From positions 1 through 5,023 of the forward strand of contig CANEUT010000128.1 in assembly GCA_947441895.1 (NCBI GenBank): 5,023 nucleotides of DNA, given 5' to 3'. The position numbers and the translations under genes were made by a program. The notes under the pieces were generated by a model. It had not been told where the DNA came from, did not search any database, and saw nothing but the letters and a program-made list of their open reading frames with translations. The stretch comes from Rickettsiales bacterium (lineage in GTDB: Bacteria > Pseudomonadota > Alphaproteobacteria > Rickettsiales > UBA3002). Of this stretch, positions 1-5,023 are shown piece by piece; the first letter of the stretch is position 1; every line of letters starts with the position of its first letter.

Positions 1-814
1 ACTGGAAGCGCTGGTAAAAGAAATTGGCGTCATGGAGCTGGAAGCGCTGCTGAACGGCGAGGCCGACGCCAATGATTGCTTCATTGAGATTCACCCGGGT
101 GCGGGCGGCACTGAAAGTCAGGATTGGGCCTTCATGCTTTACCGCATGTATTTGCGCTGGGGCGAGCGCCGCGGTTTCAAGGTTGAAATTGTGGATGAGC
201 AAAGCGGCGAAGAAGCGGGCATTAAATCGGCCACCATCAAGCTTTCGGGCCACAATGCTTATGGCTGGGCGAAAACCGAAAGCGGCGTGCATCGGCTGGT
301 GCGCATTTCACCGTTTGATTCTAACGCGCGCCGCCACACCAGTTTTGCCAGCGCCTGGGTCTATCCGGTGGTGGATGAAAACATCAACATTGTGGTGGAA
401 GAAAAAGATGTGCGGGTCGATACGTTCCGCAGTTCCGGCGCAGGTGGGCAGAACGTGAACAAGGTAGAATCCGCTGTGCGACTGACCCATGTGCCCACCG
501 GCATTGTGGTGGCCTGCCAGAACCAGCGCAGCCAGCACCAGAACCGCGAGGAAGCATGGCAAATGCTGCGCGCACGGCTTTATGAGCATGAATTGCGCAA
601 ACAGGAAGAGGCGACGGACGCCTTGAACTCGCAAAAGACCGATAATGCCTGGGGCCACCAAATTCGCAGCTATGTGCTGCACCCTTATCAGATGGTGAAA
701 GATTTGCGCACCGGAGCCGAAACCAGCAACACGCAAGGCGTGCTGGATGGTGACTTGGATTTATTCATCAATGCGTCGCTGGCCGCCAAGGTGAAGGGGA
801 ATGTAGAGAAATAG
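1..814 (+). CDS. prfB: Peptide chain release factor 2 (RF2), 5'-truncated by window edge
   Basis: RF2 recognises UGA and UAA in the ribosomal A site and triggers hydrolysis of peptidyl-tRNA. The reading frame is open from base 2, so the ATG at 32 is an internal methionine and not the start. About 270 C-terminal residues are visible; family members have roughly 365-375, so about 100 N-terminal residues lie outside. The SPF tripeptide (308-316, within VRISPFDSNARRHTS) is the RF2-type codon-recognition motif; RF1 has PxT there. The GGQ catalytic motif lies at 443-451 in SSGAGGQNVNK, and its Gln is the usual target of the methylase PrmC. NQRSQHQNR follows, as is typical of class I factors. The gene stops with TAG, a codon read by RF1 and not RF2. 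The programmed +1 frameshift site known in many prfB genes, near codon 25, would be outside the window, so its presence cannot be judged. Identity is very secure. Confidence 0.97.
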   Translation, partial: LEALVKEIGVMELEALLNGEADANDCFIEIHPGAGGTESQDWAFMLYRMYLRWGERRGFKVEIVDEQSGEEAGIKSATIKLSGHNAYGWAKTESGVHRLVRISPFDSNARRHTSFASAWVYPVVDENINIVVEEKDVRVDTFRSSGAGGQNVNKVESAVRLTHVPTGIVVACQNQRSQHQNREEAWQMLRARLYEHELRKQEEATDALNSQKTDNAWGHQIRSYVLHPYQMVKDLRTGAETSNTQGVLDGDLDLFINASLAAKVKGNVEK

Positions 815-838
815 CCGCAAAACTTGCGTTTTAGCGGC
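814..838 (+). repeat. Inverted repeat / hairpin at the end of prfB
   Basis: The left arm GCCGCAAAAC (814-823) pairs with the right arm GTTTTAGCGGC (828-838) across a TTGC loop. There are ten base pairs and one bulged A at 833. The hairpin starts on the last base of the prfB stop codon. No T-run follows (AGATTCAC), so it is not a standard intrinsic terminator. It could be a weak terminator or an RNA 3'-end stabiliser. It also overlaps the possible -35 element of mnmA. The pairing is directly visible; the role is inferred. Confidence 0.45.
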
Positions 839-852
839 AGATTCACTATATC
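824..852 (+). promoter_or_regulatory. Possible mnmA promoter placing the transcript start at the ATG
   Basis: TTGCGT (824-829) and TATATC (847-852) are separated by exactly 17 bases. The matches to TTGACA and TATAAT are partial (3/6 and 4/6). A start 6-7 bases after the -10 would fall at about 858-859, on the A of the mnmA ATG, giving a leaderless mRNA. This fits the lack of any purine-rich ribosome binding site in the 20 bases before that ATG. The boxes are weak, and readthrough from prfB is an alternative. Confidence 0.33.
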
Positions 853-858
853 CCGCCC

Positions 859-1968
859 ATGAACAGCCTTGGATTTGATAAGCCCGAAAACAAAACCCGC
901 GTGGTGGTAGCCATGAGCGGCGGGGTTGACTCGTCTGTCGTCGCGGCCATGTTGCACGCCGAAGGTTATGAGGTGATTGGCATTACCCTGCAGCTGTATG
1001 ACCATGGCGTGGCCGTGGGTAAAAAAGGCGCCTGTTGCGCCGGGCAAGATATTCAAGATGCGCGGCGCGTGGCGGACTCATTGGGCATTCCGCATTACGT
1101 GCTGAACTATGAAAGCAAATTCAAAGACGCGGTGATGGAAGATTTTGTCGACACCTATTTGGCGGGGGCGACGCCGGTGCCGTGCATTCGCTGCAACCAA
1201 TCGGTTAAATTTAAAGATCTGCTCTCCACCGCGCGCGATTTAGGGGCCGACTGCATGGCCACCGGCCATTATGTGCAGCGTTTGGTGAACGAAGATGGCC
1301 GCGCCGAACTGCATTGCGGCGCTGACCCCGATAAGGATCAAAGCTATTTTCTGTTCGCCACCACGCAAGAACAGCTGAATTTTCTGCGGTTTCCGCTGGG
1401 TGGCTTGCGCAAGGAAGAAACGCGGGCGCTGGCCACCAAGTTTGGTCTCACGAATGCGGAGAAGCCAGACAGTCAGGATATTTGTTTTGTGCCCACGGGC
1501 GGTTACGCCAAGGTGATTGAGAAAATTCGCCCCGGCGCCGCGGAACCGGGTGAAATTATGCATGTGGATGGGCGCGTGCTGGGCGCGCATGCGGGCATTA
1601 TTCATTACACCGTGGGGCAGCGCAAAGGTTTGGTTAGCGGCTCAACCGAGCCATTATATGTGGTTAAACTGGATGCCCCGAATCGCCGCGTGGTGGTGGG
1701 GCCCAAAGAAGCGCTATCGCGCGCTATATTTCACATTAAAGAGCTGAACTGGCTGGATGCACCCGGCATGCGTGATGGCATTCGGGTAAAAATGCGCTCG
1801 GCCCAAACACCGGTGGAAGCACGGGTGATGCCGGCCTCTGCCGATGATGCGCAGGTGGAATTGGTGACGCCTTATGCGGGGGTTGCACCCGGCCAAGCCT
1901 GTGTGATGTATGATGGCAGCCGCGTGCTGGGCGGCGGTTGGATTACTGGGGATCGGAGCGATGGTTAG
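859..1968 (+). CDS. mnmA: tRNA-specific 2-thiouridylase MnmA
   Basis: MnmA adenylates and then thiolates C2 of the wobble uridine U34 in tRNAs for Lys, Glu and Gln, using persulfide sulfur from a relay or from a cysteine desulfurase. It is a cytoplasmic enzyme. The 369 residues match the family's usual 360-380. The ATP PP-loop SGGVDSS is at residues 20-26, after the beta strand RVVVAM. GACCAGQDI is at 57-65. The catalytic cysteines are expected to be Cys112 in PCIRCNQ and Cys209 in DSQDICFVP. ATGHY is at 134-138 and DKDQSYFL at 158-165, with YTVGQRKGL at 250-258 in the central domain. The C-terminal beta-barrel domain runs to the end. The start is fixed: an in-frame TAG lies at 832-834, no ATG, GTG or TTG lies between it and 859, and later starts would cut into the PP-loop domain. 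No Shine-Dalgarno sequence is seen. The last 26 bases overlap the end of the convergent gene at 2455-1943. It stops with TAG. Confidence 0.97.
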   Translation: MNSLGFDKPENKTRVVVAMSGGVDSSVVAAMLHAEGYEVIGITLQLYDHGVAVGKKGACCAGQDIQDARRVADSLGIPHYVLNYESKFKDAVMEDFVDTYLAGATPVPCIRCNQSVKFKDLLSTARDLGADCMATGHYVQRLVNEDGRAELHCGADPDKDQSYFLFATTQEQLNFLRFPLGGLRKEETRALATKFGLTNAEKPDSQDICFVPTGGYAKVIEKIRPGAAEPGEIMHVDGRVLGAHAGIIHYTVGQRKGLVSGSTEPLYVVKLDAPNRRVVVGPKEALSRAIFHIKELNWLDAPGMRDGIRVKMRSAQTPVEARVMPASADDAQVELVTPYAGVAPGQACVMYDGSRVLGGGWITGDRSDG

Positions 1969-2455
1969 GGTCAGCCGCATGGCTTAATTGTGCCACTTCG
2001 CCCCCCCATTCATTTTCCAGCTTCTTTTGAATGCGCTGAATGCGCTGAATTTGACCTTTATGAATATTGTGTACGAGCGCTTCAGAAAGCATGGGACAAA
2101 TTTGAACGACCAGCCAACCCATAAGCGCAGTACCATAAATAAAAAGCCAGTTGGTGAACGAACCCATCATTTCCTGCAGCACAGCACTGGATGGTCCATG
2201 TGCAATCATTTGCAATAAGAACCCCATCATGCCCGATAAATTGCATGCCAATACGCACTGAAATGTGTAGCGATGTTTTGAGGCATCAATGATGTAGAAC
2301 AAAATACTTGGCATCATGCCGACAACAAAAAAGATAAAACCAGTGCGCAAAAACGCCATCATCAGCAAGCTAACGATAATCAGAAGCGCTTTCGTACTTC
2401 CTTTCATTTTTTTAGGTTTTTGGATTGTTTCATTGGCTGTTTCGGTTTTGCTCAT
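1943..2455 (-). CDS. Small multi-pass membrane protein coupled to the pseudokinase, function unknown
   Basis: The protein has 170 residues. The N-terminus is hydrophilic and basic (KPKKMKGSTK, 13-22). It is followed by about four hydrophobic segments, near 23-36, 38-56, 65-85 and 102-121. By the positive-inside rule this suggests both ends are cytoplasmic. Residues 128-150 look like an amphipathic, possibly coiled helix with the tandem IQRIQRIQKK, ending in LENEWGGEV. No signal peptide or enzyme motif is seen. The ATG overlaps the stop of the upstream pseudokinase gene (TAATG at 2457-2453), with only a weak GGGG ahead of it, so translation is probably by reinitiation. The 3' end runs 26 bases into mnmA on the opposite strand. 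A G7 run (2001-2007 on the + strand as C7) lies near the C-terminus. From memory, the central GMMPSILFYIIDxxxxRY stretch and the EWGxEV tail resemble small uncharacterised alphaproteobacterial membrane proteins; I could not check this. It is AT-richer than its neighbours. Confidence 0.85.
   Translation of the reverse strand: MSKTETANETIQKPKKMKGSTKALLIIVSLLMMAFLRTGFIFFVVGMMPSILFYIIDASKHRYTFQCVLACNLSGMMGFLLQMIAHGPSSAVLQEMMGSFTNWLFIYGTALMGWLVVQICPMLSEALVHNIHKGQIQRIQRIQKKLENEWGGEVAQLSHAADPNHRSDPQ
2030..2050 (-). repeat. 9-bp tandem repeat encoding IQR repeats
   Basis: On the + strand AATGCGCTG occurs twice in tandem (2030-2038 and 2039-2047), followed by a partial third copy, AAT. On the coding strand this gives the in-frame IQRIQRIQ segment of the small membrane protein's C-terminal helix. 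Because the unit is 9 bp, copy-number change would keep the frame and lengthen or shorten the helix by three residues. Confidence 0.7.
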
Positions 2456-2457
2456 TA
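2453..2457 (-). promoter_or_regulatory. TAATG stop-start overlap (translational coupling site)
   Basis: Reading the minus strand, the pseudokinase stop TAA (2457-2455) shares its last A with the ATG (2455-2453) of the small membrane gene. Such one-base overlaps commonly allow terminating ribosomes to reinitiate, which keeps the two products in proportion. The preceding bases (TGTGGGGCTG) give only a weak Shine-Dalgarno match, which favours coupling over independent initiation. Confidence 0.8.
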
Positions 2458-4554
2458 CAGCCCCACAATTTCGGCAAGCTTGATGTAAGCTACGATAAGC
2501 ATAATGGTGTAGCAGATGTTGGTGGCAATACGCCCCCCCATGTCGCGCGCCTTAAAAACAATCACATCTTCATTTTCAAGCCGTAGAATTTTTTCTTGTC
2601 CAAGAGAATGCATGGCCAGCGCTTCACTGTACCCATCCAGATCACGTGTTACCATGTCGCGGTTGATGATGGTGCCCAGCACTTCCGCAAGATTGCCGCT
2701 TGAGGCTATCTTTTTAAGTTGCAGCTTCAGGCGTTTGCGAATGATGCGGTTATGAACTTCATCGACCATTTTTTCAACACGCATGGCGGCCCATGTTGAA
2801 AGCCCAACCAACACTAGTTTTGATTGTTTTTGTTGTGCTTTGGCCAAAATGCGTAGGACCACTAATTCCTGATTCATGGCCAGGGCAGGCACATTGTGTA
2901 AATCATTAAGATTCATTTCTTTGCCCATATCAATTTTAGCAGCAATGAACGCTGCTAAATGACGATCGGTAAATGCTGTATCGGGCGCTAAACTGGCAGC
3001 GAGCGCATCGAGGGTTTTAAGCGCATCAACCGCTGTGGTGACGTGGTATTGCATCAGCAATGGGGACTGACAGGGCAGTGATGTGTTCATTTCATAGAGA
3101 ACACGTTCCAAGCCAAAGCCAAACGATTTGTTTCTCATATATTGGCGGGCACGCTGCAGCTTCCACATCACTAGCGACATGTCGGGACTTTTGTGGCCAT
3201 CATCTTGCTCAAGCCAGAAAGTGGTCATGTTGCTTTCAATAAGACCAAGCAACGTACTTAGTTCGGCACCACGCTGACGCATCATATCGGCCAGGGTGAT
3301 GCCGATGGCATCCGGGCGGATGGACATGGTGAGGGTGCGAATGGGGCCTACAGGATCAAGAATCGAGATGATTTTTGATAGCATTTCGTTCAGCTGCCAA
3401 TCGGTGGCATTGCGGTCACTGCCACTGCGCAGGGCGCGTTCAATGTTTTCGGCCAATTCGGGTCGATGCAGGCTGGTTTCGCACCAGCGATCAAGCTTGA
3501 GATTCTGAACTTCTTTCAGTGAATCGCGCCAATGGCGGTGGAGCGAATTAGCTAATAAGCGGCGGCTAAAGAAGCTTTCACCGGCAAACACCAGTGGGCG
3601 AACGGCTTCTTTGGGCGGGCTTGGGGCAATAACATTGAAGCGCTTGCCGCCAATCCACTGGGTAAATTCTTCGAGCCCCCAGCGATCGGCCACGTTATCA
3701 TTAAAAACGCCACGGAATAAATCTTGCAAGGCATCGGAGAAATCACGGTTGTTGGTGAAGGCGTGATAGGTTCCCATTTTCAGTGCGCCCCGAATAAATT
3801 CGTCACGCGGCATTGCTTTAATTTTTTCAAGCCCAAACATAAGCTCGAAAGCAAGAATAGTAAGCGCATAAACATCGGTTTTATCGCTTGCATCGCCATA
3901 GCCGAGTGGATCGCAAATGAGCCGTTCAATGGGCTTATACAAATAATGCGATTGCGACCCCGCAGGCATGGAAAGTCCTTCGCCCAATAGGGCTGTGTCG
4001 CTGAGATAAAATGAGCCTGGATGAATATTTCCGTGAGGAATATTTTTATCAGCCATTGCGTTGAGCGCTTTGCAAGCCGGTTGCAGCACGGTATCGATCA
4101 CTTTATGCTCGTGCATGCGACCACCGATTTTTATTAACTCGGAGAGCCGTGCCCCCTGCGGACGCTCGAAGAAAATGACTTGGCGCGATTCATTCAAGTG
4201 GGAGCAATTCACTGTTCCAGCGCCAAGCACTTGCACCATGTTGGGATTGCTATAGCCAATCAGTTCGTTGATGGCGCGAAGGTTATAGGGCAACAAATTG
4301 TCGCACACCATGGCATAGGTTTGGCGGCTTAGGTTATATTGGTCCTGCGCTTCATAGGCTTTGGCGTATTCATGGTCAAATTCGGGAAGTGAGCGCGATG
4401 GCATCAGCGAAAAGCGGTCGCCAAGTCGGTCTTTCTGTTCGCCGCCGGGAATATAGGTCGATCGATATGAGCCAAGCAGGTCGGAAAGGCCCGTCTCCAC
4501 GTGCTCTTCGATCATCGGGATGGTGACATCCGTCATCTGTGCATTGTTTGCCAT
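2455..4554 (-). CDS. Tail-anchored pseudokinase-like protein, function unknown
   Basis: The protein has 699 residues. Residues ~75-303 have the layout of a Ser/Thr kinase domain: a hinge-like FFERPQG (128-134); HGNIHPGS (174-181) at the HRDLKPxN position; LLGEGLS (189-195) at the DFG position; PIER (208-211) for APE; TDVYAL (226-231) for the subdomain IX SDVWSLG; and DRW (290-292) near the conserved subdomain XI Arg. Glycine-loop and beta3-Lys motifs are not apparent (YAMVCD at 80-85), and catalytic Asp and metal-binding Asp appear replaced by Asn176 and Gly191. ATP transfer is therefore unlikely, and a scaffold or sensor role is inferred. Residues ~315-670 are a mostly helical region I do not recognise, basic around 575-617. 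A hydrophobic segment at ~676-697 ends the protein, consistent with a C-terminal inner-membrane anchor. Met1 is preceded by AGG with 7-base spacing and a good promoter; Met7 is an alternative start. It forms an operon with the following membrane gene. Confidence 0.87.
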   Translation of the reverse strand: MANNAQMTDVTIPMIEEHVETGLSDLLGSYRSTYIPGGEQKDRLGDRFSLMPSRSLPEFDHEYAKAYEAQDQYNLSRQTYAMVCDNLLPYNLRAINELIGYSNPNMVQVLGAGTVNCSHLNESRQVIFFERPQGARLSELIKIGGRMHEHKVIDTVLQPACKALNAMADKNIPHGNIHPGSFYLSDTALLGEGLSMPAGSQSHYLYKPIERLICDPLGYGDASDKTDVYALTILAFELMFGLEKIKAMPRDEFIRGALKMGTYHAFTNNRDFSDALQDLFRGVFNDNVADRWGLEEFTQWIGGKRFNVIAPSPPKEAVRPLVFAGESFFSRRLLANSLHRHWRDSLKEVQNLKLDRWCETSLHRPELAENIERALRSGSDRNATDWQLNEMLSKIISILDPVGPIRTLTMSIRPDAIGITLADMMRQRGAELSTLLGLIESNMTTFWLEQDDGHKSPDMSLVMWKLQRARQYMRNKSFGFGLERVLYEMNTSLPCQSPLLMQYHVTTAVDALKTLDALAASLAPDTAFTDRHLAAFIAAKIDMGKEMNLNDLHNVPALAMNQELVVLRILAKAQQKQSKLVLVGLSTWAAMRVEKMVDEVHNRIIRKRLKLQLKKIASSGNLAEVLGTIINRDMVTRDLDGYSEALAMHSLGQEKILRLENEDVIVFKARDMGGRIATNICYTIMLIVAYIKLAEIVGL
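2533..2539 (-). other. G7 run in -1 frameshift phase (candidate slippery site)
   Basis: The coding strand reads AT G GGG GGG CGT at residues Met672-Gly673-Gly674-Arg675, so the seven G's fill the pattern X XXY YYZ in the correct zero frame for tandem tRNA slippage. The site lies directly before the C-terminal hydrophobic anchor. The -1 frame after it has 26 sense codons with no stop and enters the ATG of the small membrane gene in frame. The arrangement is seen directly; actual frameshifting is unproven. Confidence 0.3.
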
Positions 4555-4556
4555 GA

Positions 4557-4564
4557 CCCTACCT
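4557..4564 (-). promoter_or_regulatory. Ribosome binding site of the pseudokinase gene
   Basis: The minus strand carries AGGTAGGG before the ATG at 4554. The AGG at 4564-4562 has a 7-base spacer to the ATG, a workable Shine-Dalgarno distance. The later GGG is too close to the start. This supports Met1 over Met7 as the start. Confidence 0.55.
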
Positions 4565-4585
4565 GGGAACAGTTCTATTTGCCCA

Positions 4586-4614
4586 AGTATAACCTAACTG
4601 AACGCTTCGCTCAA
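4586..4614 (-). promoter_or_regulatory. Sigma70-type promoter for the pseudokinase operon
   Basis: On the minus strand TTGAGC (4614-4609) and TATACT (4591-4586) are exactly 17 bases apart. They match TTGACA at 4/6 and TATAAT at 5/6. The predicted start is near 4579, giving a leader of about 25 bases to the ATG at 4554 that contains the AGG ribosome binding site. The promoter sits in the 81-base gap after purA, so the pair can be transcribed independently of purA. Confidence 0.6.
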
Positions 4615-4628
4615 TGATTCAAAGGTTA
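4590..4628 (-). repeat. Nested inverted repeats in the purA-pseudokinase gap
   Basis: On the minus strand TAACCT (4628-4623) and AGGTTA (4595-4590) are complementary. They enclose a small hairpin TGAGCG-AAG-CGTTCA (4613-4599, one G-T pair). No T-run follows, so this is at best a weak purA terminator. It overlaps both promoter boxes, and the inner and outer arms could be a protein-binding site. Its role is unknown. Confidence 0.3.
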
Positions 4629-4635
4629 ACGAGTA

Positions 4636-5023
4636 TTAAACGCCCAAGAATGGGTCACGCACCAAGATGGTATCTTCGCGGTCGGGGCTGGTGGAAAGCA
4701 AGGCCACGGGGCAGCCAATCAGCTCTTCAATGCGGCGAATATATTTAATGGCGGCGGCAGGCAGTTGTGCCCAGCTGCGTGCACCACGGGTGGAATCGCT
4801 CCAGCCGTCGATGGTTTCATAGACCGGCACCGCTGCCGCCTGTAAATCAGCTGAGGCGGGCAGGTAGTCGTAGGTTTGCCCGTTAATAGTGTAGCCGGTG
4901 CAGATTTTAAGTTCCTTCAAACCGTCGAGTACATCGAGCTTGGTGAGGGCAATGCCGTTGATGCCGCCGACGGTGATGGCTTGTTTCACCATCACGGCAT
5001 CGAACCAGCCGCAGCGACGTTTG
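4636..5023 (-). CDS. purA: Adenylosuccinate synthetase, N-terminal part outside window
   Basis: PurA joins IMP and aspartate, using GTP, to form adenylosuccinate, the first committed step from IMP to AMP in the cytoplasm. The visible 128 codons are the C-terminal third of a family of about 430 residues. The frame is open to the window edge and begins with KRRCGWFDAV, so the apparent GTG start at 4995 is internal. Family landmarks follow: NGIALTKLDVLDGL (the KLD segment at about 4941-4924 belongs to the guanine-nucleotide site), KICTGY, PVYETIDGWSDSTRGARSW, YIRRIEELIGCPV and STSPDREDTILVRDPF. It ends with a short tail, LGV, and TAA at 4638-4636. The C-terminus therefore looks intact. The pseudokinase gene follows on the same strand after 81 bases with its own promoter. 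Identity is very secure. Confidence 0.97.
   Translation of the reverse strand, partial: KRRCGWFDAVMVKQAITVGGINGIALTKLDVLDGLKELKICTGYTINGQTYDYLPASADLQAAAVPVYETIDGWSDSTRGARSWAQLPAAAIKYIRRIEELIGCPVALLSTSPDREDTILVRDPFLGV

Noticed and set aside
72..458. 128-residue plus-strand frame overlapping prfB in another phase
   Set aside because: The Trp/Arg/Cys-rich composition is typical of an out-of-frame reading, and prfB in this region is unambiguous.
308..736. 142-residue open frame on the minus strand inside prfB, and a 122-residue one at 688-1056
   Set aside because: They lie wholly antisense to strongly conserved genes, show low-complexity His/Gly/Ala composition, and have no recognisable motif. 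They are shadow frames.
1240..1747. Open frames overlapping mnmA (minus 1240-1605, plus 1517-1747)
   Set aside because: mnmA motifs run continuously through this region in its own frame. The overlapping frames have no start signals or family features.
1973..1984. AGCC-GCAT-GGCT palindrome just after mnmA as a terminator
   Set aside because: The stem is only four base pairs, followed by TAATTG and not a T-run. It is too weak to call.
2516..4255. Several plus-strand frames of 60-88 residues opposite the pseudokinase gene
   Set aside because: They are short, without ribosome binding sites or motifs, and antisense to a long coherent coding frame with its own promoter and ribosome binding site.
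2455..4554. Calling the 699-residue protein an active Ser/Thr protein kinase
   Set aside because: The catalytic-loop Asp and Lys, the DFG Asp and the beta3 Lys are not found at their expected places, so an active-kinase label is not supported.
4636..4995. Taking the GTG at 4995 as the start of a separate 119-residue gene
   Set aside because: The frame continues upstream with KRRCGWFDAV, a PurA signature, so this is the C-terminal part of purA.

Overview
The window looks like ordinary chromosomal DNA from an alphaproteobacterium. The MnmA protein carries the GACCAGQDI and TPVPCIRCNQ segments that I associate with alphaproteobacterial MnmA. The kinase-like protein and its small membrane partner also recall, from memory only, uncharacterised alphaproteobacterial proteins. 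GC content is moderate: higher in the housekeeping genes, lower in the small membrane gene. I see no phage, insertion-sequence, tRNA, rRNA or CRISPR signature.

Layout. Positions 1-814 (+) hold the 3' part of prfB (release factor 2), entered from the left edge. A 44-base gap with a hairpin and a possible promoter leads to mnmA (859-1968, +), the tRNA U34 2-thiolase. Two minus-strand genes of unknown function face it: a small multi-pass membrane protein (2455-1943) and, upstream of it, a 699-residue tail-anchored pseudokinase-like protein (4554-2455). The small gene's end overlaps the end of mnmA by 26 bases. An 81-base gap with a good sigma70-type promoter separates this pair from the 3' end of purA (5023-4636, -), which runs off the right edge. 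No stretch over 300 bases lacks a gene.

How the genes relate. prfB and mnmA both serve translation: stop-codon release and wobble-base modification. purA makes adenylosuccinate for AMP synthesis. The interesting part is the central pair. The large protein keeps the layout of a Ser/Thr kinase fold, but the beta3 lysine, the HRD aspartate and the DFG aspartate all appear replaced, and it ends in one hydrophobic segment. Its stop overlaps the start of the small gene as TAATG, so the two are probably translationally coupled and may form one inner-membrane complex. A G7 run lies in exact -1 slippage phase (G GGG GGG) just before the C-terminal anchor. The -1 frame from there stays open into the small gene, so a slip would remove the anchor and fuse the two proteins. 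That is a hypothesis, not a demonstrated event.
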